Shown: in pieces, positions 44,585-54,011 of the stretch | Layout of the letters: each line of letters opens with the position of its first letter | Position numbering within the stretch: the stretch's first letter is position 1 | Assembly: GCF_947499695.1 (NCBI RefSeq) | Contig: NZ_CANMPQ010000001.1 | Span: 1,178,001 to 1,242,000 of the forward strand | Direction of reading: 5' to 3' | DNA from: an uncultured Allomuricauda sp. | GTDB taxonomy: Bacteria; Bacteroidota; Bacteroidia; Flavobacteriales; Flavobacteriaceae | DNA: 64,000 nucleotides | The notes under the pieces: model-generated | Told to the model about the DNA's origin: nothing | The model's database searches: none | What the model saw: the letters and a program-made list of their open reading frames with translations, nothing else | Made by a program: the position numbers and the translations under genes

Positions 44585-47500
44585 TTAGATTTCCGTTACA
44601 ACAACGTCATCTATAAGAACTTCACCGGCACAGGTACCTGCTCCACCACAAGTGGCTTGTATAAGCAGCGAGATACCTTCTTCTATACTGGCATCTGTAG
44701 TAAATGTACCTGTGTACGTTTGCCAAACTCCAGTTGTACTTACATCAGTAGCATTACCTAAGTCATGCGCTACAGCTGGATTTGTAGTAAACTCTGAGAA
44801 TGCCAATACTTGCAGTATAGCGCCATCCACAAAGGGTGTGTTGATTTTATATCTGAAAGTAACCTGAACTCCTTGATTACCAGCAATACTCATTGCAAAT
44901 CGTTCTTGTTTCAAGTTTGGAACTTGTGCTGGACCAGTGACCAATCTAGCTGAATATGTTCCCGTGTTGGCATCTGTGTCAATTACTGTAACTGCTCCGC
45001 CTCCAGCGTTAAGTTGCCAGCAAGCTGCGTCTCCAGAATTTGCTTCAAATCCACCATTTGATAATAATTCACCCATTGGTGGTGCAGGGCAACTGCCTCC
45101 ACCTCCACCGCCGGAGCCATCGTTATAGAAATAAATGTTGTCCACGTATACCGTACCTATCACATCCACCACATCCAATATCAATTGGCTGAAATCGGTG
45201 GGGGTCGCTGTTAGACCTGCAGACTGAAGGTCCGCAATGGAAACATCTACAGAGGTCCAGGAACCAGCTGCAAGTGTCGTACGCTCGTCACCCCTGGTAT
45301 CGTTGCCGCTGCCAAAGCCATCGCCGGCAAAGTCAACAACCCCGGTGATGAAATCAAACCCTGTCGCCGTCCATACATCGATATGGAAATTCGTCATCGT
45401 TGAGAGATCAACGCTTGTAGCGATGGTCTCGATTCCGGCAAAGTCAAGATCGGTGTATAGTTTAACATCGTCACCGGCTACCTGAACGTCCGTCTGTCCG
45501 CCTCCCGCGCTGAAACCAGCATAGAAGGTATCGACAGTGATATCCGTGTAGGCATTACTGAAAAGAGAGATCACGTCACCGGCATCCCTTACAGGTGGTG
45601 TCGGTGCAGCCACTGTTGGGGTGTCGCCTCCACCGCCGGAGCCATCGTTATAGAAATAGATGTTGTCCACGTATACCGTGCCTATCACATCCACCACATC
45701 CAATATCAATTGGCTGAAATCGGTGGGGGTCGCTGTTAGACCTGCAGACTGAAGGTCCGCAATGGAAACATCTACAGAGGTCCAGGAACCAGCTGCAAGT
45801 GTCGTACGCTCGTCACCCCTGGTATCGTTGCCGCTGCCAAAGCCATCGCCGGCAAAGTCAACAACCCCGGTAATGAAATCAAACCCGGTAGCTGTCCATA
45901 CATCGATATGGAAATTCGTCATCGATGATAGGTCTACACTAGTTGCAATGGTCTCTATACCTGCAAAATCAAGATCGGTGTATAGTTTTGTATCATCTCC
46001 AGCTACCTGCACGTCGGTCAGTCCACCGCCCGCGCTGAAACCAGCATAGAAGGTATCGACAGTGATATCCGTATAGGCATTACTGAAAAGAGAGATCACG
46101 TCCCCGGCATCCCTTACAGGTGGTGTCGGTGCAGCCACTGTTGGGGTGTCGCCTCCACCGCCGGAGCCATCGTTATAGAAATAGATGTTGTCCACGTATA
46201 CCGTGCCTATCACATCCACCACATCCAATATCAATTGGCTGAAATCGGTGGGGGTCGCTGTTAGACCTGCAGACTGAAGGTCCGCAATGGAAACATCTAC
46301 AGAGGTCCAGGAACCAGCTGCAAGTGTCGTACGCTCGTCACCCCTGGTATCGTTGCCGCTGCCAAAACCATCGCCAGCGAAATCTACCACACCAGTAATG
46401 AAATCAAACCCTGTCGCCGTCCATACATCAATATGGAAATTCGTCATCGTTGAGAGATCAACGCTTGTTGCAATGGTCTCGATTCCTGTAAAGTCAAGGT
46501 CGGTGTATAGTTTTGTATCATCTCCAGCCACCTGCACGTCGGTCAGTCCGTCTCCTGCGCTGAAACCAGCATAGAAGGTATCGACAGTGATATCCGTGTA
46601 GGCATTACTGAAAAGAGAGATCACGTCCCCGGCATCCCTTACAGGTGGTGTCGGTGCAGCTTCTGTTGGGGTATCGCCGCCGCCTACTGCTTCTTTATAA
46701 AAATAGATATTGTCCACATAAATAGTTCCTACAACGTCAACCACATCCAATATCAATTGGCTGAAATCGGTCGGGGTCGCTGTTAGGCCTGCCGACTGAA
46801 GGTCCGTAATGGAAACATCAACAGAGGTCCAGGAACCTGCAGCTAGCGTTGTACGCTCATCACCCCTGGTATCGTTGCCGCTGCCAAAACCATCGCCAGC
46901 GAAATCTACCACACCAGTAATCAGGTCAAACTCGGTAGCAGTCCAAACATCGATATGGAAGTTAGTCATCTCAGAGAGATCAACACTTGTGGCAATGGTC
47001 TCGATTCCTGCAAAGTCAAGGTCGGTGTATAGTTTTGTATCATCTCCAGCCACCTGCACGTCGGTCAGTCCGCCTCCTGCGCTGAAACCAGCATAGAAGG
47101 TATCGACAGTGATATCCGTGTAGGCATTACTGAAAAGAGAGATCACGTCCCCGGCATCCCTTACAGGTGGTGTCGGTGCAGCTTCTGTTGGGGTATCGCC
47201 GCCGCCTACTGCTTCTTTATAAAAATAGATGTTGTCCACATAAATAGTTCCTACAACGTCAACCACATCCAATATCAATTGGCTGAAATCGGTCGGGGTT
47301 GCTGTTAAGCCTGCTGTTTGAAGATCTGCAATGGAAACATCAACAGAGGTCCATGAACCTGCAGTTAGCGTCGTACGCTCATCACCTCTGGTATCGTTGC
47401 CGCTGCCAAAGCCATCGCCAGCAAAATCTACCACACCAGTAATCAGGTCAAACTCGGTAGCAGTCCAAACATCGATATGGAAGTTAGTCATCTCAGAGAG

Positions 47501-48511
47501 ATCAACACTTGTGGCAATAGTCTCGATTCCCGCAAAGTCAAGGTCTGAATAAACTTTCACATCATCACCTGCCACTTGCATATCACTTACTCCACCACCA
47601 GCACTGAAGCCAGCATAGAAGGTGTCGACGGTGATATCTGTGTAGGCATTACTGAAAAGAGAGATTACATCCCCAGCATCTCGTGTTGGAGGAGCGGGTG
47701 CAGCTTCTGTTGGAGCATCTCCACCACCAGTCATGGTTTCAACCTGCTCAACATCATCCATATAGAACGTGCCTGCGGTAGTTCCAGGACCATCAACAAA
47801 CATTGTTAATCTTGGGAAGCTATCGGAGGAAGTGAAATCGAATGAAATTAGTTCCCATCCTGTACCTCCATGGCTAGCTACCAACTCAGTATCGGCACCT
47901 GTTCCTTCTTCAAGCTTTACCAAAACATCAACTGGGGCATCTGCCCAGAAGTTCATTTGGATAGTCTTGTTCGTTGTTAAATCAATATCTTCTCCCAAAT
48001 CGAAAAAGATTCCTTCAAATTCAGCTCCACTATTCGTAATAGCACCAACATTTGAAGTTGCATCATTAGAACCTCCTGGAGCAGGATTATCCACTACTTC
48101 AAAACTAGTTCCTCCAAATGCATTTGGGCTATAATCAACATTAGCACCATCAAAGGTAATTGGCAACATTACTGCTTCGGGAACCACGATGACCAATTCA
48201 TCTTCAAAGGTATCGGATGCCCCGGCATCATTTGAGGCCGTAAGGCTTACCGAATAGGTTCCTGTTGCATACATCTTAATCGGGTCGATTTCTGTAGAAG
48301 ATGTCCCATCCCCAAAATCCCATTCGTATGAATCGGAATTTTCCGAGGTATTGATAAAGGAAACGGTTCCGGTATTCTCGTCAATTAATTGGGTAAACCC
48401 AGCTAATACTTCTGGAAGCGCATTTCCCTCGTCATCCTCTTCACATCCTAGATAGGATATTGCCAAAACCATCAAAAAAATGATTTTAGCTCTGTTCAAT
48501 AATAGTTTCAT
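44585..48511 (-). CDS. Giant lipoprotein: PKD, carbohydrate-binding-like and five tandem ~174-residue modules
   Basis: A 1308-residue protein starting from the ATG at 48511; a farther in-frame ATG at 48571 would add 20 residues. The lipobox is LAISYLGCEEDDEG, and the acidic CEEDDE resembles a Bacteroidota surface export signal. Residues ~35-110 form a PKD domain (YEWDFGDGTSS, GTYSVSLTASNDAG). Residues ~115-265 look like a jellyroll carbohydrate-binding module. Then five copies of a module begin RDAGDVISLFSNAYTDITVD and end YVDNIYFY, joined by Pro/Thr/Gly-rich linkers. The last ~150 residues are another galactose-binding-like domain. No catalytic motif is seen. It is likely a surface beta-glucan-binding protein. 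The five modules are nearly identical in DNA in places, showing recent duplication. Confidence 0.85.
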   Translation of the reverse strand: MKLLLNRAKIIFLMVLAISYLGCEEDDEGNALPEVLAGFTQLIDENTGTVSFINTSENSDSYEWDFGDGTSSTEIDPIKMYATGTYSVSLTASNDAGASDTFEDELVIVVPEAVMLPITFDGANVDYSPNAFGGTSFEVVDNPAPGGSNDATSNVGAITNSGAEFEGIFFDLGEDIDLTTNKTIQMNFWADAPVDVLVKLEEGTGADTELVASHGGTGWELISFDFTSSDSFPRLTMFVDGPGTTAGTFYMDDVEQVETMTGGGDAPTEAAPAPPTRDAGDVISLFSNAYTDITVDTFYAGFSAGGGVSDMQVAGDDVKVYSDLDFAGIETIATSVDLSEMTNFHIDVWTATEFDLITGVVDFAGDGFGSGNDTRGDERTTLTAGSWTSVDVSIADLQTAGLTATPTDFSQLILDVVDVVGTIYVDNIYFYKEAVGGGDTPTEAAPTPPVRDAGDVISLFSNAYTDITVDTFYAGFSAGGGLTDVQVAGDDTKLYTDLDFAGIETIATSVDLSEMTNFHIDVWTATEFDLITGVVDFAGDGFGSGNDTRGDERTTLAAGSWTSVDVSITDLQSAGLTATPTDFSQLILDVVDVVGTIYVDNIYFYKEAVGGGDTPTEAAPTPPVRDAGDVISLFSNAYTDITVDTFYAGFSAGDGLTDVQVAGDDTKLYTDLDFTGIETIATSVDLSTMTNFHIDVWTATGFDFITGVVDFAGDGFGSGNDTRGDERTTLAAGSWTSVDVSIADLQSAGLTATPTDFSQLILDVVDVIGTVYVDNIYFYNDGSGGGGDTPTVAAPTPPVRDAGDVISLFSNAYTDITVDTFYAGFSAGGGLTDVQVAGDDTKLYTDLDFAGIETIATSVDLSSMTNFHIDVWTATGFDFITGVVDFAGDGFGSGNDTRGDERTTLAAGSWTSVDVSIADLQSAGLTATPTDFSQLILDVVDVIGTVYVDNIYFYNDGSGGGGDTPTVAAPTPPVRDAGDVISLFSNAYTDITVDTFYAGFSAGGGQTDVQVAGDDVKLYTDLDFAGIETIATSVDLSTMTNFHIDVWTATGFDFITGVVDFAGDGFGSGNDTRGDERTTLAAGSWTSVDVSIADLQSAGLTATPTDFSQLILDVVDVIGTVYVDNIYFYNDGSGGGGGGSCPAPPMGELLSNGGFEANSGDAACWQLNAGGGAVTVIDTDANTGTYSARLVTGPAQVPNLKQERFAMSIAGNQGVQVTFRYKINTPFVDGAILQVLAFSEFTTNPAVAHDLGNATDVSTTGVWQTYTGTFTTDASIEEGISLLIQATCGGAGTCAGEVLIDDVVVTEI
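45115..47715 (-). repeat. Five tandem 522-525 bp repeats within the giant lipoprotein gene
   Basis: The period is 525 bp between the C-terminal three copies and 522 bp between the others. Approximate copies run 45115-45624, 45640-46149, 46165-46671, 46687-47193 and 47209-47715. The copies share blocks of tens to over a hundred identical bases (for example the block with GGTGTCGGTGCAGC), with differences in mosaic patches such as GTTGAGAGATCAACGC versus GATGATAGGTCTACAC. This pattern suggests duplication and partial gene conversion, so copy number may vary among strains. Confidence 0.9.
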
Positions 48512-48539
48512 TTTAGTATAATTTAAAGTAGTTAGTTTA

Positions 48540-49376
48540 TTAGTTTTCATATACCCGAACGTAATCGACAATCATGGTTTGGGGGAATTCTGTTTCGGCA
48601 TTTGGGCTGCCTACAAAGGTTCCTCCAACAGCAAGATTCATCAGAATGTAAAAAGGTTTATTAAAGACCCAGGTTCCAGTTACGTCTTCTGGGGTAATCT
48701 GATTGTACAGTACATCATCCACGTAGTAATTGATGTATTCAGGACCCCATTCGATTCCAAAGACATGGAAACCGGTATCAAATCGATCACCTTCCAAAAT
48801 ATATTCCTTGGAAATGGCTTGGCCGCCAGAATACCCTGGCCCGTGCACACTTCCAATGAGCACTGTTGGATTCTGACCGCGATATTCCATAATGTCAATC
48901 TCACCGGCTCCGGGCCACGGATTTTCATCAATATCGGCACCAAGCATCCAAAAGGCAGGCCAAATTCCTTGCCCATAGGGCAAACGAATGCGTGCTTCGA
49001 AGCGACCATATTGTTGCTCGAACTTATCCTTTGTCAACAATCGTGAAGAGGTATACTGCGATCCTTCGAATGCCTCTTGCCGAGCTGTTATAAGCAAAAC
49101 CCCGTTATCCACTTTTACATTCTCAGGACGGTCGGTGTAGTATTGGAGTTCTTGATTTCCCCATCCATTTTCACCTGTTCCTATATCAAATCCCCAAATT
49201 TGTCCATCCGGAGCACCTTCGGTATCGAAGTTATCTTCCATGACCAAGTTTGTAAACGTTGCCACTGTCTGAGTCTCGTCAGTGGAACATCCTAAAATGA
49301 AACTTATCCATGCAACGACAAGGCATTTCAGAAAAGCTGGTCTCATTATTTTTATGCTTTTAAACTTTATGTTCAT
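48540..49376 (-). CDS. GH16 family lipoprotein (laminarinase type)
   Basis: A 278-residue GH16 endo-beta-1,3-glucanase-like enzyme. The lipobox is VAWISFILGCSTDE, so it is lipid-anchored, and the acidic TDE after the Cys hints at the surface. The catalytic motif GEIDIMEY (E-x-D-x-x-E) is near residues 158-164, preceded by WPAFWMLGADIDENPWPGAG, with VHGPGYSGG and HVFGIEWGPEYINYYVDD behind, all matching bacterial GH16_3 laminarinases. An in-frame ATG at 49346 would also give a signal peptide. The stop codon is 29 bases from the start of the giant lipoprotein gene and 32 bases follow the upstream gene, so these form one operon. Confidence 0.94.
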   Translation of the reverse strand: MNIKFKSIKIMRPAFLKCLVVAWISFILGCSTDETQTVATFTNLVMEDNFDTEGAPDGQIWGFDIGTGENGWGNQELQYYTDRPENVKVDNGVLLITARQEAFEGSQYTSSRLLTKDKFEQQYGRFEARIRLPYGQGIWPAFWMLGADIDENPWPGAGEIDIMEYRGQNPTVLIGSVHGPGYSGGQAISKEYILEGDRFDTGFHVFGIEWGPEYINYYVDDVLYNQITPEDVTGTWVFNKPFYILMNLAVGGTFVGSPNAETEFPQTMIVDYVRVYEN

Positions 49377-49408
49377 AACCCTATTTTTTGCTATTGATTA
49401 ACACCTGT

Positions 49409-50812
49409 TTACTCGGTGTAGAAATAAATGTTGTCAAATATGAAATTCGGACCTCCAACTAGGATTAGTGCACCTAGGTTGTTCTTTTGGGTTGCAATAT
49501 CTCCATCTAGAGGTATTTCAAATGATGTCCATTGTCCCACGGTCAAACCAGTCAGGTCAAATCTTTTGTCTCTGTCATCACCAATTGGAAATCCGGTGTT
49601 GACATCTGTTTCTATCTCCTGGTTTGCGCCTACGTCCCTAATTTGAATTCCAACCTCAGTTCCGGCGTCTTGCACATATACATCAACATGCAGGAATGTA
49701 AGTCCTGAAGCATCAACGGTGTTATCGAAAATGATTCCAGTGAAATTATTGTTGGCGTATGCCAAAACATTCCCATTTTCAGTTGAAGTCACCGAGGTTT
49801 CCGTAGTGGACCCACCGAAGCCAGGTGAGAAATTGCTGCTTGTATCACTCGTATAAGCATCACTGAAAATCGATTTTACATTGGCCGCTGGCCTTGTCGG
49901 GGTTGGTGCCGCTTGCAAGGATCCACTTGAGGTCACCTCTATAGACCCTTCCGCCCGAACATTACCTAACAATGCCGTAATGGTTGAAGTACCTGATCCC
50001 AATACTGAGATCTGCCCCAATTCGTTTACCACGGCCACTCCAATATCTGATGAAGAAAAGTCGAAGTAAGAGGGTGCGGCGGAAACCGTTTGATTCACGC
50101 CATTGTCCAAATTATAGGTTTGGGTAAGCCCTAAAACTGGAATAGTTGATCCGGTAAACGCTTGTACAGTTACATCCACACCATCAAAAATGGCAGGGCT
50201 TGGCTGGGCAACAGTGCCCAACTTTTCAAACCTGATTTCATCCAACCATAATACATAACCCCCTTCATCTCCCTCAAAAGATGCTCCTTCAGCCAACCAG
50301 AAAAGACCGGTTTCGCTTGTTAGTTTGGAAGGGTCAGGGATTGGAATCACATATTTCTGCCAGCGCGTGCTGACTCCCAAATTGTTAAGTGTCACTTGAA
50401 ATTGATTACTGGTCTCGGCCGAAATACCAAATCCAATGGCATTAATGCTTGCAGCCTGGGAGGCTTTGGCATAGAACGTAAGTGCATCAAAACCTGAAAG
50501 GTCTCTAGTAACCGTCGTGTTGAAGGCAGCACCCACGAAACCGTTTCCAAATGCAGGAACATCGAACCTCATAGAGGCATCCCCAGCAAAAACATCATTG
50601 GTTTCAACCGAAAATGCTTCGGGGTCTGCACCGGCATCCACAAAAGGGAAATAATCTAATCCTGCTGAAAAGGCATCTACAAAAACATCGCCATTTGCAG
50701 GGAATGTAGCAAATTGTACTTCATCCGAAAAATCTCTTTCACAACTGCTTAATACAATACCTAGGCAGAGAAAAAGTATGGATGGTAAGCTGATTATATT
50801 CTTATTTTTCAT
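49409..50812 (-). CDS. Lipoprotein with glycan-binding-like domains (SGBP candidate)
   Basis: A 467-residue lipoprotein, starting at the ATG at 50812 (SP and lipobox LGIVLSSCERDFSDE). Residues ~20-200 look like a galactose-binding-type jellyroll (FDALTFYAKASQAASINAIGFGISAE). Next is a short Ig-like BIG_2 type domain (VTVQAFTGSTIPVLGLTQTY...GVAVVNELGQISVLGSGTSTITAL). The last ~150 residues (PTRPAANVKSIFSDAYTSDTSSNF...FDNIYFY) are homologous to the five-copy module of the neighbouring giant lipoprotein. The protein is a good candidate for a surface glycan-binding protein for beta-glucan. The start at 50836 would overlap the preceding gene's stop codon; 50812 was preferred. Confidence 0.8.
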   Translation of the reverse strand: MKNKNIISLPSILFLCLGIVLSSCERDFSDEVQFATFPANGDVFVDAFSAGLDYFPFVDAGADPEAFSVETNDVFAGDASMRFDVPAFGNGFVGAAFNTTVTRDLSGFDALTFYAKASQAASINAIGFGISAETSNQFQVTLNNLGVSTRWQKYVIPIPDPSKLTSETGLFWLAEGASFEGDEGGYVLWLDEIRFEKLGTVAQPSPAIFDGVDVTVQAFTGSTIPVLGLTQTYNLDNGVNQTVSAAPSYFDFSSSDIGVAVVNELGQISVLGSGTSTITALLGNVRAEGSIEVTSSGSLQAAPTPTRPAANVKSIFSDAYTSDTSSNFSPGFGGSTTETSVTSTENGNVLAYANNNFTGIIFDNTVDASGLTFLHVDVYVQDAGTEVGIQIRDVGANQEIETDVNTGFPIGDDRDKRFDLTGLTVGQWTSFEIPLDGDIATQKNNLGALILVGGPNFIFDNIYFYTE

Positions 50813-50825
50813 TTTAATAGTCTTT

Positions 50826-53800
50826 TTATTTGCCAATATTGATATGTATGTATGTCATAATCTCCCACTCGCTACCATTATCAAATCCAACTGGACTTAT
50901 AATTGGTTCTGGGGCAAATTCAATAGCCTGATTTGGCAAGTATCTTGGGGAAAATTGATCTAACGACCTCCAGGTACCCCGGATTCCCACCTGAGTACTT
51001 GGAAGAATAAACCAATCTGGTTTACCTAAAGTGGTTGATATATCCAACATTAATTGTAATGGATACGTCAGGTTGAAATCCCTGTGGTAATCAAAAGGTC
51101 CCCAATCGTTCACTTTGACATGGGTCCGGAATTTCATGTTCTTATAAATGGCTCTAATATCCCCTCCAAAACGTTTGATTAATCTTTCACTATCACCGTT
51201 TGCCTGTCCATTTCCATAGTAGAAGCTTCCAATGATTCCCAAGTCTGAATGCACTTTAGAAACCATTCTGGAGTGGATTTCCCACAAATCTTCAGCGGGA
51301 ATGGAATTTGGGAAAGCAAAGAAGGTCCTGTCAGCGTTAAAACCAATATGCGAATCAATGGTTGTAGGAAGATGACGATACACAAATCCAAGATTCATAG
51401 CGAATTTGGCATCCTCCGCCCTGTCGTTGTCCCATTCGTACATCCAAGTACCCGGAGTCGGGTCGAAGGTCAATAGAATCTCACCTGCAGTGGTCTCTCT
51501 GTTGCCACGGACAGAAAAGGGATCATCAATATTGTTTCTTAAGCGTCCAGGTGCATTTACATCATTAGGCATTGGGTCTACCAATGGTTTTTGATAGAGA
51601 AAGTTGGGCGCAATTTGGAAATTTCCTGCAGCTACGGTAAATCCAGTCAAGAAATTTGCTTGGTTTCCGCTTCCGGTATCTTTTAACTTCCAACCTGTAA
51701 ATGTCAAGGTCTGGTCCGCGCCGCCATTCGCGACAAGTCCCATAACTGCTCCTTGACCGTACCAATTGAACTTACCACCTTCATACGTAAGCTTTACCTT
51801 GCCACCCCAGTTGTCATCTGAGTTTACAACATCTTCAAAAACTACATAGTCACCGGGAGTACCTCTTACATCTTGGAACGTACTTCCATTCAAAGGGTTT
51901 CCAGCCCAAATACCGCCGACATGAAGGCCAAATTTGCCAAACTCCCTTTCAATGCCCAAGGTTGCTCTTTCGGTTGGCCAAAAGGGGATCACACCACTTC
52001 GTACTTGGTTTGCATCCAGCACCCGTCGTCCACTTTCGTCAAAGACAAGCTCAGTTTTAAAATCACGGTGGTAAATCCCTGTAACGTCAAACTTTCCAAT
52101 GTGCTTTTTGTATTTAAAGAGCATTGTAGGGTTGGCTCCCCACCACAATTGTGGTCCAATGGCCGCTTGTAATCCTTTTAAGACCCCTTTGCCGTCGATT
52201 TCAACTCCAAGAATCTGACCATTGTAGATATCCAAGTTCGGCCCATAGTTGGCTTCTGGATACAATCCAAAGAAATCACCCTCGTAGCCCCAATGGTAGT
52301 GACCGGTTCTATAAAAACCTCTAAGGTCAAATTCTTTTGCCTTCCATTCGAATTCGGCTTGGTATACGGCCAACCTATTGTTGTCATCAAGCACAACATC
52401 GCCTTGAGGCGAACTTATCGTGATAGGCCTTGCACGATTCTCATAAAAGATTTCATTGATTGGATTCTGAGCAACATTTCCAAGAATATTGAAATTCACC
52501 TCTGCGCGCATATTGGGAGCAGGGTTACCTTCAATACCAACAAAATAGGATTGCATATGATCAAACCCTAGTTGGTTTGGAAATGTATTTGGGTCATCTA
52601 GATCAGCATTGTCAGGTGTGGTAATTAAACTGCCTCCTGTGCTGAATGTGGAGAACTTTGCCTGAAGATTGCTTATACGCAGTAAGTTACTTTGCTCCCC
52701 GCGCAATGCGGCTTTATCGCCACGTGCCTTGAGCACCGCTTCCATTAATTCAATATTGTCGAAATGGTTTTCTACAAAGGCATGGTCGATGCCTTCAGCA
52801 TATGGGTTGAGTTGATGCGCTTCTTTCAGGGCATAATAGGCGGCTCTTGGATAGAGCTCATAAAGCCCACGTGGGTTTGTTGCCCCTTTGGCACATATTC
52901 CAAACCACTCTTCATTCATGTTATTAGCTCCTGGGGAGCCTAAATCTCTCGCATATCCGCCATTTGACCAAGATGCATTATTGTCATGGACATCCGCATT
53001 TTTTCGGTCATCAAAGCCAAATTTCCACCAGCCATCACTAAACTGAAATGTAAAACCTCCAATTGAGTTTTCTACTTTTCCCAGTCCTGCCGCATTTTCA
53101 TAGATTTCCTTCCAGTTACCCACCATATAATAAGCCTGGGAAAATTGGTCTTCCTTGTTTTCAACTGCGTTGAAAGCATCTGCACCAAATTCTGTAAACA
53201 TCACCGGCTTATTCAGTTTGTCCTTAACCACTTGAAACATATCACCGAAGGATACTCCTCGATAGGTGTTGGTTCCATAGATATCCACGTCTTTACATTC
53301 TTCCGCTACAATATCAATGAACAATACATCTCCATTACAAATTGCCACTGGATGGGAAGGGTCCATTGCTTTCATTTTTTTAGCAGCCTCGTTCATTAAC
53401 CTATACATAGGACGTCCTCGACTCTCACCAATAAATTGAATTCTTCCTTCATCATCTGGGAAATCCTCGGTTTCCGCTCCGGCCCAAAAGAGGCCATAGT
53501 TGTTCTCGTTACCCAATAAATACAATAGTAGTCCAGGGGTATTCTTATACCCATTTACCAACTCCTCCATTTCTGACATTAAAAACTCAGCGGTTTTTTC
53601 ATCATCATAAATGGTTACTGGAGTCCATACACCATCCAATGTCAGCCCATATCGGCCAAAAGAATGGTTGAGCATGGTGTAGATTCCGTAGTTTTCGTAG
53701 ATATACTGTATCCATTTTGCAGGAACGCCAGTATATTGACGAATAACATTGACTCCCATGTTCTTGAGAAGTGACATCTCATGGTCAAGTCCTGCCTTAA

Positions 53801-54011
53801 TAACATCATCGGACTTTTTCCAAAAATTTGCGTTTACGGTATTGGTTCCAATGGGAATGTAATCCCAGTTCATACCGTTGATCATGAAATCCTCGCCATT
53901 GACGACCAATTTCATTCCTTCCTCATTGCTAACAACAGAAACTTTGTCTGCTTGTGCATAAGCACCCACGGCAACCAAGAAAAGTAATAATCTGAATAGA
54001 TAGTTTTTCAT
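50826..54011 (-). CDS. GH2-like TIM-barrel glycosidase fused to a predicted outer-membrane beta-barrel
   Basis: A ~1061-residue protein. From the ATG at 54011 it has a signal peptide (LFRLLLFLVAVGAYAQ) and no lipobox. Residues ~25-430 form a TIM barrel with GH2-type active-site marks: acid/base Glu in LLGNENNYGLFW near residue 168 and nucleophile Glu in PVMFTEFGADAF near residue 273, much as in beta-glucuronidase/beta-galactosidase-like enzymes. Residues ~440-1061 look unlike a normal C-terminus: long runs of alternating hydrophobic and polar residues and aromatic girdles (FDVTGIYHRDF, KLTYEGGKFNWYGQGAV, NLGFVYRHLP), ending IMTYIHINIGK. This suggests an outer-membrane barrel. Catalytic specificity is not known; a beta-glucan-directed role is inferred from the locus. 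It could also serve as a porin. The two-part reading is inference. Confidence 0.7.
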   Translation of the reverse strand: MKNYLFRLLLFLVAVGAYAQADKVSVVSNEEGMKLVVNGEDFMINGMNWDYIPIGTNTVNANFWKKSDDVIKAGLDHEMSLLKNMGVNVIRQYTGVPAKWIQYIYENYGIYTMLNHSFGRYGLTLDGVWTPVTIYDDEKTAEFLMSEMEELVNGYKNTPGLLLYLLGNENNYGLFWAGAETEDFPDDEGRIQFIGESRGRPMYRLMNEAAKKMKAMDPSHPVAICNGDVLFIDIVAEECKDVDIYGTNTYRGVSFGDMFQVVKDKLNKPVMFTEFGADAFNAVENKEDQFSQAYYMVGNWKEIYENAAGLGKVENSIGGFTFQFSDGWWKFGFDDRKNADVHDNNASWSNGGYARDLGSPGANNMNEEWFGICAKGATNPRGLYELYPRAAYYALKEAHQLNPYAEGIDHAFVENHFDNIELMEAVLKARGDKAALRGEQSNLLRISNLQAKFSTFSTGGSLITTPDNADLDDPNTFPNQLGFDHMQSYFVGIEGNPAPNMRAEVNFNILGNVAQNPINEIFYENRARPITISSPQGDVVLDDNNRLAVYQAEFEWKAKEFDLRGFYRTGHYHWGYEGDFFGLYPEANYGPNLDIYNGQILGVEIDGKGVLKGLQAAIGPQLWWGANPTMLFKYKKHIGKFDVTGIYHRDFKTELVFDESGRRVLDANQVRSGVIPFWPTERATLGIEREFGKFGLHVGGIWAGNPLNGSTFQDVRGTPGDYVVFEDVVNSDDNWGGKVKLTYEGGKFNWYGQGAVMGLVANGGADQTLTFTGWKLKDTGSGNQANFLTGFTVAAGNFQIAPNFLYQKPLVDPMPNDVNAPGRLRNNIDDPFSVRGNRETTAGEILLTFDPTPGTWMYEWDNDRAEDAKFAMNLGFVYRHLPTTIDSHIGFNADRTFFAFPNSIPAEDLWEIHSRMVSKVHSDLGIIGSFYYGNGQANGDSERLIKRFGGDIRAIYKNMKFRTHVKVNDWGPFDYHRDFNLTYPLQLMLDISTTLGKPDWFILPSTQVGIRGTWRSLDQFSPRYLPNQAIEFAPEPIISPVGFDNGSEWEIMTYIHINIGK

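Noticed and set aside
45237..47552. A series of ~95-residue plus-strand frames repeating every 522-525 bases
   Set aside because: They are the mirror of the tandem repeat units and repeat only because the repeats do.
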